NCBI GenBank assembly: GCA_965267475.1
Contig: OZ254079.1
Span: 186,001-250,000, forward strand
DNA from: JBCBKU01 sp965267475
Lineage (GTDB): Bacteria; Pseudomonadota; Alphaproteobacteria; Rhodobacterales; Rhodobacteraceae
DNA length: 64,000 bases
Reading direction: 5' to 3'
Within the stretch, counting starts at the first letter, position 1, and each line of letters starts with the position of its first letter. Under the pieces are notes generated by a model, which was not told the DNA's origin, ran no database searches, and saw nothing but the letters and a program-made list of their open reading frames with translations. The position numbers were made by a program, and so were the translations under genes. Below are positions 33,219 to 41,562 of this stretch, piece after piece.

Positions 33219-36200
33219 CCGAATTCGATGCAGCTTGGGCAAAGTCCGAGGCCGAAAAGCGTCAATGGATGGCGGATCATGCTCTCTATGCCGAAACGGA
33301 CGAGCATTCATCCTGCGGCGTGGGTTTGGTCGTGGCCATCGATGGCAAAAAATCCCGCAAGGTGGTTGAGAATGGCATCGATGCGCTGAAGGCTGTCTGG
33401 CACCGGGGCGCCGTGGACGCGGATGGCAAAACTGGCGATGGGGCAGGCATTCACGTGCAGATCCCCTATGCGTTCTTCGGCGACCAGATCCAGCGCACAG
33501 GCCACGAGCCACGCGACGAACATCTTGCCGTGGGTCAGGTCTTTTTGCCGCGCACCGATTTCGGCGCACAGGAAACCTGCCGGACCATCGTGGAAACCGA
33601 GGTTCTGCGCATGGGCCACTACATTTACGGATGGCGCCATGTGCCGGTCAACGTCTCGGTTCTAGGTGAAAAGGCAAATGCGACGCGGCCCGAGATTGAG
33701 CAAATCCTGATCTCGAACGCCAAAGGCGTCGATGAGGACACGTTCGAGCGTGAGCTTTATGTCATCCGCCGCCGGATCGAGAAGGCCGCCGCCGCCGCGC
33801 AGATCCCTGAGATGTACATCTGTTCGCTGTCCTGCCGGTCGGTGATTTATAAAGGTATGATGCTGGCCGAACAGGTGGCCGAATTCTATCCCGATCTTCT
33901 GGATGAGCGGTTTGAATCTGCCTTTGCAATTTACCACCAACGCTATTCGACCAACACCTTCCCGCAATGGTGGCTGGCGCAACCCTTCCGGATGCTCGCC
34001 CATAATGGCGAAATCAATACGCTGAAGGGCAATGTCAATTGGATGAAAAGCCATGAGATCCGGATGACTTCCGGGGCCTTTGGTGACATGGCCGACGACA
34101 TCAAGCCGATCATCGCAAACGGCGCGAGTGACAGCGCGGCATTGGACGCGGTGTTTGAGGTTCTGGTCCGCGCCGGCCGCTCGGCGCCGATGGCGAAGAC
34201 GATGCTAGTGCCGGAAAGCTGGTCGAAGCAGGCGGTCGAGCTGCCGCAGGCCTGGCGTGACATGTATTCTTATTGCAACTCGGTCATGGAGCCCTGGGAC
34301 GGTCCCGCGGCATTGGCCATGACCGATGGTCGCTGGGTCTGCGCAGGGCTTGATCGGAACGGCTTGCGCCCAATGCGCTATGTTGTGACCGGCGACGGTC
34401 TGGTGATCGCGGGGTCGGAAACCGGTATGGTCCCGGTGGACGAGGCGACCGTGAAGGAAAAAGGCGCCCTTGGTCCCGGTCAGCTTCTGGCCGTGGACAT
34501 GAAGAAAGGTCTTCTGTTCCACGATACCGAGATCAAAGACAAACTGGCCCGCGCCCTGCCCTTCGGCGAATGGGTCGGCAAGATTCATGACCTTGAGGCG
34601 GACCTGTCGGATCTGACCGAGACCGCCCTTTTTTCCGGGCCGGAGCTTCGGAAGCGCCAGATTGCCGCGGGCTATACCCTTGAAGAGCTTGAACAAATCC
34701 TTGCGCCTATGGCCGAGGACGGGAAAGAGACGCTGGCGTCTATGGGCGATGACACGCCCTCGGCCGTGCTGTCCGAAAAGTACCGTCCGCTCAGCCACTT
34801 CTTTCGTCAGAACTTTAGCCAGGTGACGAACCCGCCGATCGACAGCCTTCGCGAATACCGGGTGATGAGCCTGAAAACGCGGTTCGGCAACTTGAAGAAC
34901 GTGCTCGACGAAGATTCGAGCCAGACGGAAATTCTTACCCTCGACAGCCCCTTTGTAGGCAACGCGCAATTCGACAAGCTTGTCGAAGCCTTCAATGCCA
35001 CCATGGTGGAAATCGACTGCACCTTCCCTGTCGAAGAAGGTCAGAACGCCCTTCTTGATGGCCTGAAGCGGATCCGGGCCGAGGCGGAAGACGCCGTCCG
35101 GTCGGGCGCGGGCCACATCGTCCTGACCGACCAACACCAGACTGCCGACAAAGTCGCGATGCCAATGATCCTGGCGACCAGCGCCGTGCATTCCTGGCTG
35201 ACCAAACAGGGGCTGAGAACCTTCTGTTCCCTGAATGTCCGGTCGGCTGAGTGTATCGACCCGCATTACTTCGCGGTCCTGATCGGCTGCGGTGCCACTG
35301 TAGTGAACGCCTATCTGGCCGAGGATTCGCTGGCTGACCGGATCGAGCGCGGATTGATCGAGGGCAGCCTTACGGATGCCGTGGCCAAGTACCGGGCTGC
35401 CATCGATGCAGGACTTTTGAAGATCATGTCGAAGATGGGGATCTCGGTGATTTCCTCTTACCGCGGCGGCTTGAACTTCGAGGCTGTCGGACTGTCCCGC
35501 GCTATGGTCAACGAATACTTTCCTGGCATGCCGTCGCGGATCTCGGGGATCGGCGTGTCCGGCATTCAGCGCAAGGCACGGGAAATCCATGCCAAGGGTT
35601 TTGCCTCGGGCACCGATGTCCTGCCTATCGGCGGTTTCTATAAGGCGCGCCGGTCGGGTGAGACGCACGCCTGGGAAGCGACGTCGATGCACATGATGCA
35701 GACGGCCGTTGCACGGGCGTCCTATGAGATGTGGAAGCAGTACTCGGCCAAGATGCGGTCGAACCCACCAATCCATTTGCGCGATCTTCTGGACATCAAA
35801 CCTCTTGGTCCCGTCGTGCCGTTGGATGAGGTGGAATCGATCACGTCGATCCGCAAGCGATTCGTGACACCCGGCATGTCGCTGGGTGCGCTGTCGCCCG
35901 AGGCGCACAAGACGCTGAACGTCGCGATGAATCGGATCGGCGCCAAATCCGATTCCGGCGAGGGCGGCGAAGATCCGGCGCATTTCGTGCCCGAACCCAA
36001 TGGCGACAATCCGTCGGCCAAGATCAAGCAGGTCGCATCGGGCCGGTTCGGTGTGACGGCGGAGTACCTAAACCATTGTGAAGAATTGGAAATCAAGGTC
36101 GCGCAGGGCGCCAAGCCCGGTGAAGGCGGCCAGCTTCCTGGCATGAAAGTCACGGATCTGATCGCGCGGCTGAGGCATTCGACGAAAGGCGTGACGCTGA

Positions 36201-37750
36201 TCTCGCCCCCACCGCATCACGACATCTATTCGATCGAGGATCTGGCCCAGCTGATCTATGATCTCAAACAGATCAATCCGCGCTGCAAGGTGACCGTGAA
36301 GCTGGTGGCAGCTTCGGGGGTCGGCACAATTGCAGCTGGCGTGGCCAAGGCCAAAGCCGATGTCATCCTGATCTCGGGCCATAATGGCGGCACGGGTGCG
36401 TCGCCTGCGACCTCGATCAAGTATGCGGGTCTGCCTTGGGAAATGGGCCTGACCGAGGCGCATCAGGTCCTCGCCATGAACAATCTGCGCGATCGCGTGA
36501 CCTTGCGGACTGATGGCGGGTTGCGGACGGGCCGCGACATCGTGATGGCCGCGATGATGGGGGCCGAAGAATATGGGATCGGCACCGCCGCCCTGATCGC
36601 CATGGGTTGCATCATGGTCCGCCAGTGCCAGTCGAACACTTGCCCGGTGGGCGTCTGCACCCAGGATCCGCGCTTGCGCGAGAAATTCACCGGCAATGCC
36701 GACAAGGTGGTGAACCTAATCACCTTCTACGCCAATGAGGTGCGGGAAATCCTGGCCTCGATCGGTGCGCGGTCGCTGGATGAAGTGATCGGGCGTGCCG
36801 ATCTGCTCAGCCAGGTCTCGCGCGGCTCAGCGCATCTCGATGATCTTGATCTCAACCCGCTTTTGATCACGGTCGATGGCGCGGATCAGATCCGGTATGA
36901 CCGCGAGCGGGACCGGACGCCTGTGCCAGACACTCTGGATGCGGAAATCGTGAAGGATGCCCAGCGCTTCCTGAACGAGGGTGAAAAGATGCAGCTATCC
37001 TATGCCGTCCAAAACACGCAACGGACGGTCGGCACGCGCACCTCAAGCCATATCGTGCAACAATTCGGCATGCGGAACAGCCTGCAACCGGACCACCTGA
37101 CGGTGAAGCTGCAAGGTTCTGCCGGGCAGTCGCTGGGTGCCTTCGCGGCGCCGGGGCTGAAGCTCGAAGTCGCAGGCGACGCCAACGACTACGTGGGCAA
37201 GGGCCTTTCAGGCGGCACTATCGTGGTGCGGCCGCAAATGGCGTCACCGCTCAAGGCCGATGACAACACGATCATTGGCAACACGGTGCTTTATGGCGCC
37301 ACCGATGGCCACCTCTTTGCCGCAGGCCGCGCGGGCGAACGATTTGCGGTCAGAAACTCGGGCGCAAAGGTGGTTGTGGAGGGTTGTGGCTCCAACGGAT
37401 GCGAATACATGACAGGAGGTGTCGCAGTTATTCTCGGCCAGATCGGCGCCAATTTCGGCGCCGGAATGACGGGTGGCATGGCCTATCTCTATGATCCGGA
37501 AGGAAAAGCCGAAAGCCTGATGAATCTTGAGACGCTGGTGACCTGCCCGGTCACCGTCGATCACTGGGAGAGTGAGCTGAAAACCCTGATCGAGCGCCAT
37601 GCCGAGGAAACCTATAGCCGCCTGGCCAGCGATATCCTTCAGCATTGGGACGAAACGAAACGCCATTTCCTTCAGGTCTGCCCGAAGGAGATGTTGGACA
37701 AGATCCCGCACCCGATTTCCGAAGAAGCCCAGGCAGTGCCCGCCGAATAG
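33215..37750 (+). CDS. gltB: Glutamate synthase large chain
   Basis: 1511 aa, full length. The amidotransferase nucleophile is C34, following a short propeptide (DEHSSCGVGLVVAI), with HRGAVDADGKTGDGAG and RYSTNTFPQW behind it. The central and FMN domains include GMSLGALSPEAHKTL, GAKSDSGEGGEDP, and SGHNGGTGASPATSIKYAGLPWE. The 3Fe-4S loop is CIMVRQCQSNTCPVGVCTQDP. The C-terminal GXGXG-type beta-helix (GLSGGTIVVRP, CGSNGCEYMTGGVAVILG) is present. It converts glutamine and 2-oxoglutarate to two glutamates with GltD. The start overlaps the second GFA gene. Confidence 0.98.
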   Translation: MTEFDAAWAKSEAEKRQWMADHALYAETDEHSSCGVGLVVAIDGKKSRKVVENGIDALKAVWHRGAVDADGKTGDGAGIHVQIPYAFFGDQIQRTGHEPRDEHLAVGQVFLPRTDFGAQETCRTIVETEVLRMGHYIYGWRHVPVNVSVLGEKANATRPEIEQILISNAKGVDEDTFERELYVIRRRIEKAAAAAQIPEMYICSLSCRSVIYKGMMLAEQVAEFYPDLLDERFESAFAIYHQRYSTNTFPQWWLAQPFRMLAHNGEINTLKGNVNWMKSHEIRMTSGAFGDMADDIKPIIANGASDSAALDAVFEVLVRAGRSAPMAKTMLVPESWSKQAVELPQAWRDMYSYCNSVMEPWDGPAALAMTDGRWVCAGLDRNGLRPMRYVVTGDGLVIAGSETGMVPVDEATVKEKGALGPGQLLAVDMKKGLLFHDTEIKDKLARALPFGEWVGKIHDLEADLSDLTETALFSGPELRKRQIAAGYTLEELEQILAPMAEDGKETLASMGDDTPSAVLSEKYRPLSHFFRQNFSQVTNPPIDSLREYRVMSLKTRFGNLKNVLDEDSSQTEILTLDSPFVGNAQFDKLVEAFNATMVEIDCTFPVEEGQNALLDGLKRIRAEAEDAVRSGAGHIVLTDQHQTADKVAMPMILATSAVHSWLTKQGLRTFCSLNVRSAECIDPHYFAVLIGCGATVVNAYLAEDSLADRIERGLIEGSLTDAVAKYRAAIDAGLLKIMSKMGISVISSYRGGLNFEAVGLSRAMVNEYFPGMPSRISGIGVSGIQRKAREIHAKGFASGTDVLPIGGFYKARRSGETHAWEATSMHMMQTAVARASYEMWKQYSAKMRSNPPIHLRDLLDIKPLGPVVPLDEVESITSIRKRFVTPGMSLGALSPEAHKTLNVAMNRIGAKSDSGEGGEDPAHFVPEPNGDNPSAKIKQVASGRFGVTAEYLNHCEELEIKVAQGAKPGEGGQLPGMKVTDLIARLRHSTKGVTLISPPPHHDIYSIEDLAQLIYDLKQINPRCKVTVKLVAASGVGTIAAGVAKAKADVILISGHNGGTGASPATSIKYAGLPWEMGLTEAHQVLAMNNLRDRVTLRTDGGLRTGRDIVMAAMMGAEEYGIGTAALIAMGCIMVRQCQSNTCPVGVCTQDPRLREKFTGNADKVVNLITFYANEVREILASIGARSLDEVIGRADLLSQVSRGSAHLDDLDLNPLLITVDGADQIRYDRERDRTPVPDTLDAEIVKDAQRFLNEGEKMQLSYAVQNTQRTVGTRTSSHIVQQFGMRNSLQPDHLTVKLQGSAGQSLGAFAAPGLKLEVAGDANDYVGKGLSGGTIVVRPQMASPLKADDNTIIGNTVLYGATDGHLFAAGRAGERFAVRNSGAKVVVEGCGSNGCEYMTGGVAVILGQIGANFGAGMTGGMAYLYDPEGKAESLMNLETLVTCPVTVDHWESELKTLIERHAEETYSRLASDILQHWDETKRHFLQVCPKEMLDKIPHPISEEAQAVPAE

Positions 37751-37751
37751 G

Positions 37752-37773
37752 CTTCATCTTGGCGAAAACACTC
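37752..37773 (+). repeat. 22-nt dispersed intergenic motif, copy 1
   Basis: CTTCATCTTGGCGaAAAcAcTC, one base after the gltB stop. It matches 57628-57649 at 19 of 22 positions. A hairpin follows. Confidence 0.55.
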
Positions 37774-37782
37774 CCAGGGAGC

Positions 37783-37803
37783 ATGAGGGGTGGAACCCCT
37801 CAT
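37783..37803 (+). terminator. Hairpin after gltB
   Basis: Perfect 9-bp stem ATGAGGGGT/ACCCCTCAT with GGA loop, 32 nt after gltB. There is no T-run, so it may be an RNA-stability hairpin rather than an intrinsic terminator. Confidence 0.4.
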
Positions 37804-37869
37804 CCCGAGGAGGAGCCCGGACGGGCGACGACGAGACAAAGGAATGCGCCTCAGGCGCTCAATTCAACA
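37801..37869 (+). repeat. Dispersed intergenic repeat, copy B
   Basis: About 69 bp aligned to 27376-27442. The shared core is GACGAGACAAnGnAATGCGCC and GGCGCTCAATT. The first hairpin is GCCC-gga-cGGGC here against GGCC-aaa-GGCC in copy A, so base pairing is kept while sequence changes. Confidence 0.75.
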
Positions 37870-37906
37870 GGGGGCGCACTTGAGAGTCCATTTCGACTCC
37901 CCAAAA

Positions 37907-37921
37907 GAACAAAACGTGAAT
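37907..37921 (+). promoter_or_regulatory. LexA (SOS) box upstream of dnaE2
   Basis: GAAC-N7-GAAT (37907-37910 and 37918-37921), one mismatch to the alphaproteobacterial LexA consensus GAAC-N7-GAAC. It ends 13 nt before the dnaE2 ATG, so bound LexA would block transcription. Confidence 0.7.
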
Positions 37922-37934
37922 ATACTCGTATCTT

Positions 37935-40877
37935 ATGTTCGCCGAGCTCTCGATCACATCGAACTTCACCTTCCTCACGGGCGGGTCCCATGCCGAGGAA
38001 TATGCCGAACGGGCGGCCCTTCTGGGCTTGCCCGCTTTTGCCATTGCCGATGAGAATTCGGTCGCGGGTATCGTCCGTGCTCATACCCATGCCAAGGAAA
38101 TCGCCCGACTGGCCAGGCTTCGCGAAGACACACCGCTAATCGGCCCGCCCGCGCCCGAAGGCCACATCCCACAGGGCGCAAACCTGACGAACATCCCCCG
38201 TCTCGTCCCCGGCGCGAAAATCGTCCTGACGGATGGCTTTACTGTCACCATGCTGCCCCGCGACCGCGCCGCCTGGGGGCGGCTCTGCCGGCTTCTCTCG
38301 CTCGGGCGACTTCGGGCCGAGAAAGGGTCCTGCCTACTTGAGATCGACGATTTGATCACTTGGGCCGAAGGCTCGGAACTCTTGATCCACCCCATCGGCG
38401 ATTGGGAAGGCCCGGCCCGTCACTTGATCCGCGCCTGTCCGAAGACCACACACCTATTTCTGATCCCCCGCTATGACGGAGAGGACAGCCGCCGCTTCGA
38501 TCATCTGTCCGAGATGGCAAAAACCCTGAAAATCCAAACGGTTGCCACGGCCACACCGATTATGCATCACGGGCGGCGACGTAAGCTGACCGATGTTCTG
38601 ACCGCGATCCGCACGGGCGTGAAGGTCGACGATCTGGGCCGATCCGCGCAAGCCAATGGCGAACAACGGCTCCGGTCCGAGGCCGAGATGCGCCGCATCT
38701 TCGAGGGTCATGAGGACGCCGTCGACCGGTCGGGCGAGATCGCCGCCCGCTGCACCTTCGCGCTGGATGAGTTGCGCTATGAATACCCCAAGGAATTGTC
38801 CGAAGATGAAACCCCACAACAGCGTCTCGACCGGCTGGCCCGCGAAGGCATCCAGTGGCGCTATGACGGCGATGTGCCGGACCGGGTCCTGAAGCTCCTG
38901 CAACACGAACTCGACCTGATCGAAAAGCTCGACTATGCCCCCTATTTCCTGACCGTCCATGATGTCGTGCAATTCGCGCGATCCCGCGGGATTCTTTGCC
39001 AGGGCCGGGGATCGGCGGCCAATTCGGTCGTCTGCTATGCGCTGGCGGTCACATCCGTTTCGCCCGAACTGGGTACGATGGTGTTTGAACGCTTCGTGTC
39101 CGAGGCCCGGAACGAGCCCCCCGACATCGATGTCGATTTCGAACATGAGCGCCGGGAAGAGGTGATCCAGCACATTTATGAACGCTATGGCCGCCACCGC
39201 GCGGGGCTCTGCGCGACCGTCGTGCATTACCGGGGCAAACGCGCCATTCGCGAGGTCGGGCGCGCCATGGGTCTGACCGAGGATACGATTTCGGCGATCT
39301 CCTCCCAGCTTTGGGGGTTTTTCTCAACGAACGGGCTGGAAGATCACCGGTTGCGCGAAATCGGGCTTGATCCGAACGACCGCCGCCTTTCCCAGACGAT
39401 GGAGCTGATTTACGAAGTTCAGGGTTTCCCCCGGCACCTGTCCCAACATGTCGGCGGGTTCATCATGACCGAAGGACGGCTTGATGAGCTTTGCCCCGTT
39501 GAGAACGCCACCATGGAAGACCGCACGGTCATCCCCTGGGACAAGGACGATATCGACAGCCTGGGAATCCTGAAGGTCGATGTGCTGGCCCTTGGCATGC
39601 TGACCTGCGTCCGGAAAGCCTTTGACCTGATCCGCCAGCACCATCAAATCGACTATTCGCTGGCGAGCCTCCCGCCAGAAGACCCTGAGGTCTATGATAT
39701 GCTTTGCAAGGCCGACAGTCTGGGGGTCTTTCAGGTCGAAAGTCGGGCGCAGATGAACTTTCTGCCCCGGATGCGGCCCCGCAGCTTCTATGATCTGGTG
39801 ATCGAGGTTGCGATCATCCGGCCCGGACCCATCCAAGGCGATATGGTCCACCCCTACATTCGGCGGCGAAATGGTGAGGAAGAGGTCAGCTTCCCATCAG
39901 ATGAACTGGGTCAGGTCCTCGGCAAGACGCTGGGCGTGCCTTTGTTCCAAGAGCAGGCGATGCAGATCGCGATTGTCGGCGCGGGCTTCTCACCGGACGA
40001 AGCCGACAGGCTGCGGCGGTCCCTCGCGACCTTCAAAAAACATGGCAATGTCTCGGACTTCCGGACCCGCTTCATGCGGGGGATGCGCGCCAATGGCTAT
40101 GACGAAGACTTCGCGGCCCGCTGTTTTTCGCAGATCGAAGGCTTCGGAAGCTACGGCTTTCCGGAATCCCATGCGGCCTCTTTCGCGCTTCTGGTCTATG
40201 CCTCGGCCTGGCTGAAATATCGCCATCCCGGGATCTTCGCCTGCGCCCTTCTGAACGCTCAGCCCATGGGGTTCTATGCCCCCGCTCAGATCGTGCGGGA
40301 CGCCCGCGAACACGGGGTCGAGGTGCGGCCCATCGATATCAACGCGTCCTTCTGGGACAACGCGATGGAACCCGATGGCCAGGGCGGGCTGGCCCTGCGC
40401 CTGGGCTTCCGCCAGATCAAGGCGATGCGCGAAGAAGACGCGGGATGGATCGTCGCGGCGCGGGGGAACGGGTACCGCGATGTCTCGGACGTCTGGCGTC
40501 GCGCGGGGGTCGAACCCAAGATGATCCGGGTTCTCGCCGAGGCGGATGCTTTTGCGTCTTTGAACCTTGGCCGCAGGGATGCGTTGTGGGAAGCCAAGGC
40601 GCTCGCCTCGGCCAAGCCGCTGCCTCTTTTTGCCGGAGATCTGGATGGGGAGGGAATTGTGGAGCCTGCGGCGCATCTGCCCAGGATGACACTGGGTGAG
40701 GAGGTCGTCGAAGATTACGTGGCCATGCGCCTGACGCTCAGAAAGCACCCGATGGCGTTCCTTCGGTCCGTGCTGACACCCGGCGCCGATCCCGCGCCCC
40801 CACCTAAAGCACCCGCCAAGACATCTGCGCCCAAACCGGCTCGCGCGTGGCACCCCCGCGACGTGCGTGTCTTCTGA
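37935..40877 (+). CDS. dnaE2: Error-prone DNA polymerase III alpha-type subunit DnaE2
   Basis: 980 aa, shorter than the usual 1,020-1,150. The N-terminal PHP domain starts SNFTFLTGGSHAEEYAERAA. The polymerase core has GRGSAANSVVCYAL and NEPPDIDVDFEHERREEVI, which carries the palm aspartates, then the fingers region and an HhH. After KHPMAFLRSV the OB-fold region expected in DnaE2 is missing. The protein ends PARAWHPRDVRVF, like the family's HPRDVR tail but lacking SRDFH. DnaE2 normally performs mutagenic translesion synthesis with ImuA/ImuB, and neither gene is adjacent. SOS control is supported by the upstream LexA box. Confidence 0.9.
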   Translation: MFAELSITSNFTFLTGGSHAEEYAERAALLGLPAFAIADENSVAGIVRAHTHAKEIARLARLREDTPLIGPPAPEGHIPQGANLTNIPRLVPGAKIVLTDGFTVTMLPRDRAAWGRLCRLLSLGRLRAEKGSCLLEIDDLITWAEGSELLIHPIGDWEGPARHLIRACPKTTHLFLIPRYDGEDSRRFDHLSEMAKTLKIQTVATATPIMHHGRRRKLTDVLTAIRTGVKVDDLGRSAQANGEQRLRSEAEMRRIFEGHEDAVDRSGEIAARCTFALDELRYEYPKELSEDETPQQRLDRLAREGIQWRYDGDVPDRVLKLLQHELDLIEKLDYAPYFLTVHDVVQFARSRGILCQGRGSAANSVVCYALAVTSVSPELGTMVFERFVSEARNEPPDIDVDFEHERREEVIQHIYERYGRHRAGLCATVVHYRGKRAIREVGRAMGLTEDTISAISSQLWGFFSTNGLEDHRLREIGLDPNDRRLSQTMELIYEVQGFPRHLSQHVGGFIMTEGRLDELCPVENATMEDRTVIPWDKDDIDSLGILKVDVLALGMLTCVRKAFDLIRQHHQIDYSLASLPPEDPEVYDMLCKADSLGVFQVESRAQMNFLPRMRPRSFYDLVIEVAIIRPGPIQGDMVHPYIRRRNGEEEVSFPSDELGQVLGKTLGVPLFQEQAMQIAIVGAGFSPDEADRLRRSLATFKKHGNVSDFRTRFMRGMRANGYDEDFAARCFSQIEGFGSYGFPESHAASFALLVYASAWLKYRHPGIFACALLNAQPMGFYAPAQIVRDAREHGVEVRPIDINASFWDNAMEPDGQGGLALRLGFRQIKAMREEDAGWIVAARGNGYRDVSDVWRRAGVEPKMIRVLAEADAFASLNLGRRDALWEAKALASAKPLPLFAGDLDGEGIVEPAAHLPRMTLGEEVVEDYVAMRLTLRKHPMAFLRSVLTPGADPAPPPKAPAKTSAPKPARAWHPRDVRVF

Positions 40878-40933
40878 CAAAAGATGTCAGTTGACGCGCT
40901 GACATGTGCCCCGACCCGTCTTAGGTTGCGACT

Positions 40934-41506
40934 ATGACAGATCTTTCCCTGCCCCGCTGCTTCGGCTCTGCCAACGAACTTTATGCCCATTACCACGACA
41001 CGGAATGGGGCGTGCCGGTCCATGACGACCGCGAACTTTTCGAGATGCTCATCCTCGAAGGCGCCCATGCGGGTCTATCTTGGGAAACGGTTCTTCGAAA
41101 ACGCGACGGGTACCGGGAGGTCTTCCACAACTTCGATATTGAGCGCGTCGCAGCGATGAGCGACGCGGAACTGGATGCCGCGCTCCAGAACCCGGGGATT
41201 GTCCGACACCGACAAAAGGTGCCTTCAGCCCGAAAGAACGCCCAAGTGGTTCAAGACATCCAGAAAGAAGCCGGCAGCTTAGACGCCTGGCTTTGGAATT
41301 GGGTCGATAACACCCCCATCAAAGGCAATTGGCCCACATCAGCCGACGTGCCCGCCAAAACGCCCTTGTCCGATGCCCTGTCCAAGGACCTGAAGAAACG
41401 CGGGATGAGCTTTGTCGGCTCGACCATCATCTACGCCTATATGCAGGCGGTGGGATTGGTAGATGACCACGTCCATACCTGCTGGAAGTACGAGCCTCCG
41501 GCTTGA
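40934..41506 (+). CDS. tag: DNA-3-methyladenine glycosylase I
   Basis: 190 aa, typical Tag. It excises 3-methyladenine from alkylated DNA. The zinc-snap ligands appear as C near residue 9-10 (PRCFGS), H in YHDTEWGVPV, and DHVHTCW near the C-terminus. The glycosylase core has LILEGAHAGLSWETVLRKRDGYREVFHNFD and FVGSTIIYAYMQAVGLV. It lies 56 nt after dnaE2, so an SOS- or damage-linked pair is plausible. Confidence 0.95.
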   Translation: MTDLSLPRCFGSANELYAHYHDTEWGVPVHDDRELFEMLILEGAHAGLSWETVLRKRDGYREVFHNFDIERVAAMSDAELDAALQNPGIVRHRQKVPSARKNAQVVQDIQKEAGSLDAWLWNWVDNTPIKGNWPTSADVPAKTPLSDALSKDLKKRGMSFVGSTIIYAYMQAVGLVDDHVHTCWKYEPPA

Positions 41507-41553
41507 GACGCCAAATCGCACGAAGTGCCAGAGGGCGTCGCGCCGAAGGCGCG
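41507..41553. terminator. Hairpin pair between convergent tag and transglycosylase genes
   Basis: GACGCC (41507-41512)/GGCGTC (41534-41539) and CGCGCC-gaa-GGCGCG (41539-41553). No T-run. The second hairpin shares GCGCCGAAGGCGC with dispersed repeat copy A, perhaps a remnant of the same family. Confidence 0.35.
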
Positions 41554-41562
41554 TCCATTAGG

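Noticed and set aside
34205..35983. 592-codon open frame antisense to gltB
   Set aside because: Lies wholly within a highly conserved gltB and lacks domains or ribosome binding site.
37599..37883. Plus-strand frame across the end of gltB and the repeat
   Set aside because: It reads gltB out of frame and then the intergenic repeat; no start signal or protein family.
41507..41562. Third full copy of the 67-69 bp repeat
   Set aside because: Only the GCGCC-gaa-GGCGC hairpin is shared; the GACGAGACAAG core is not present.
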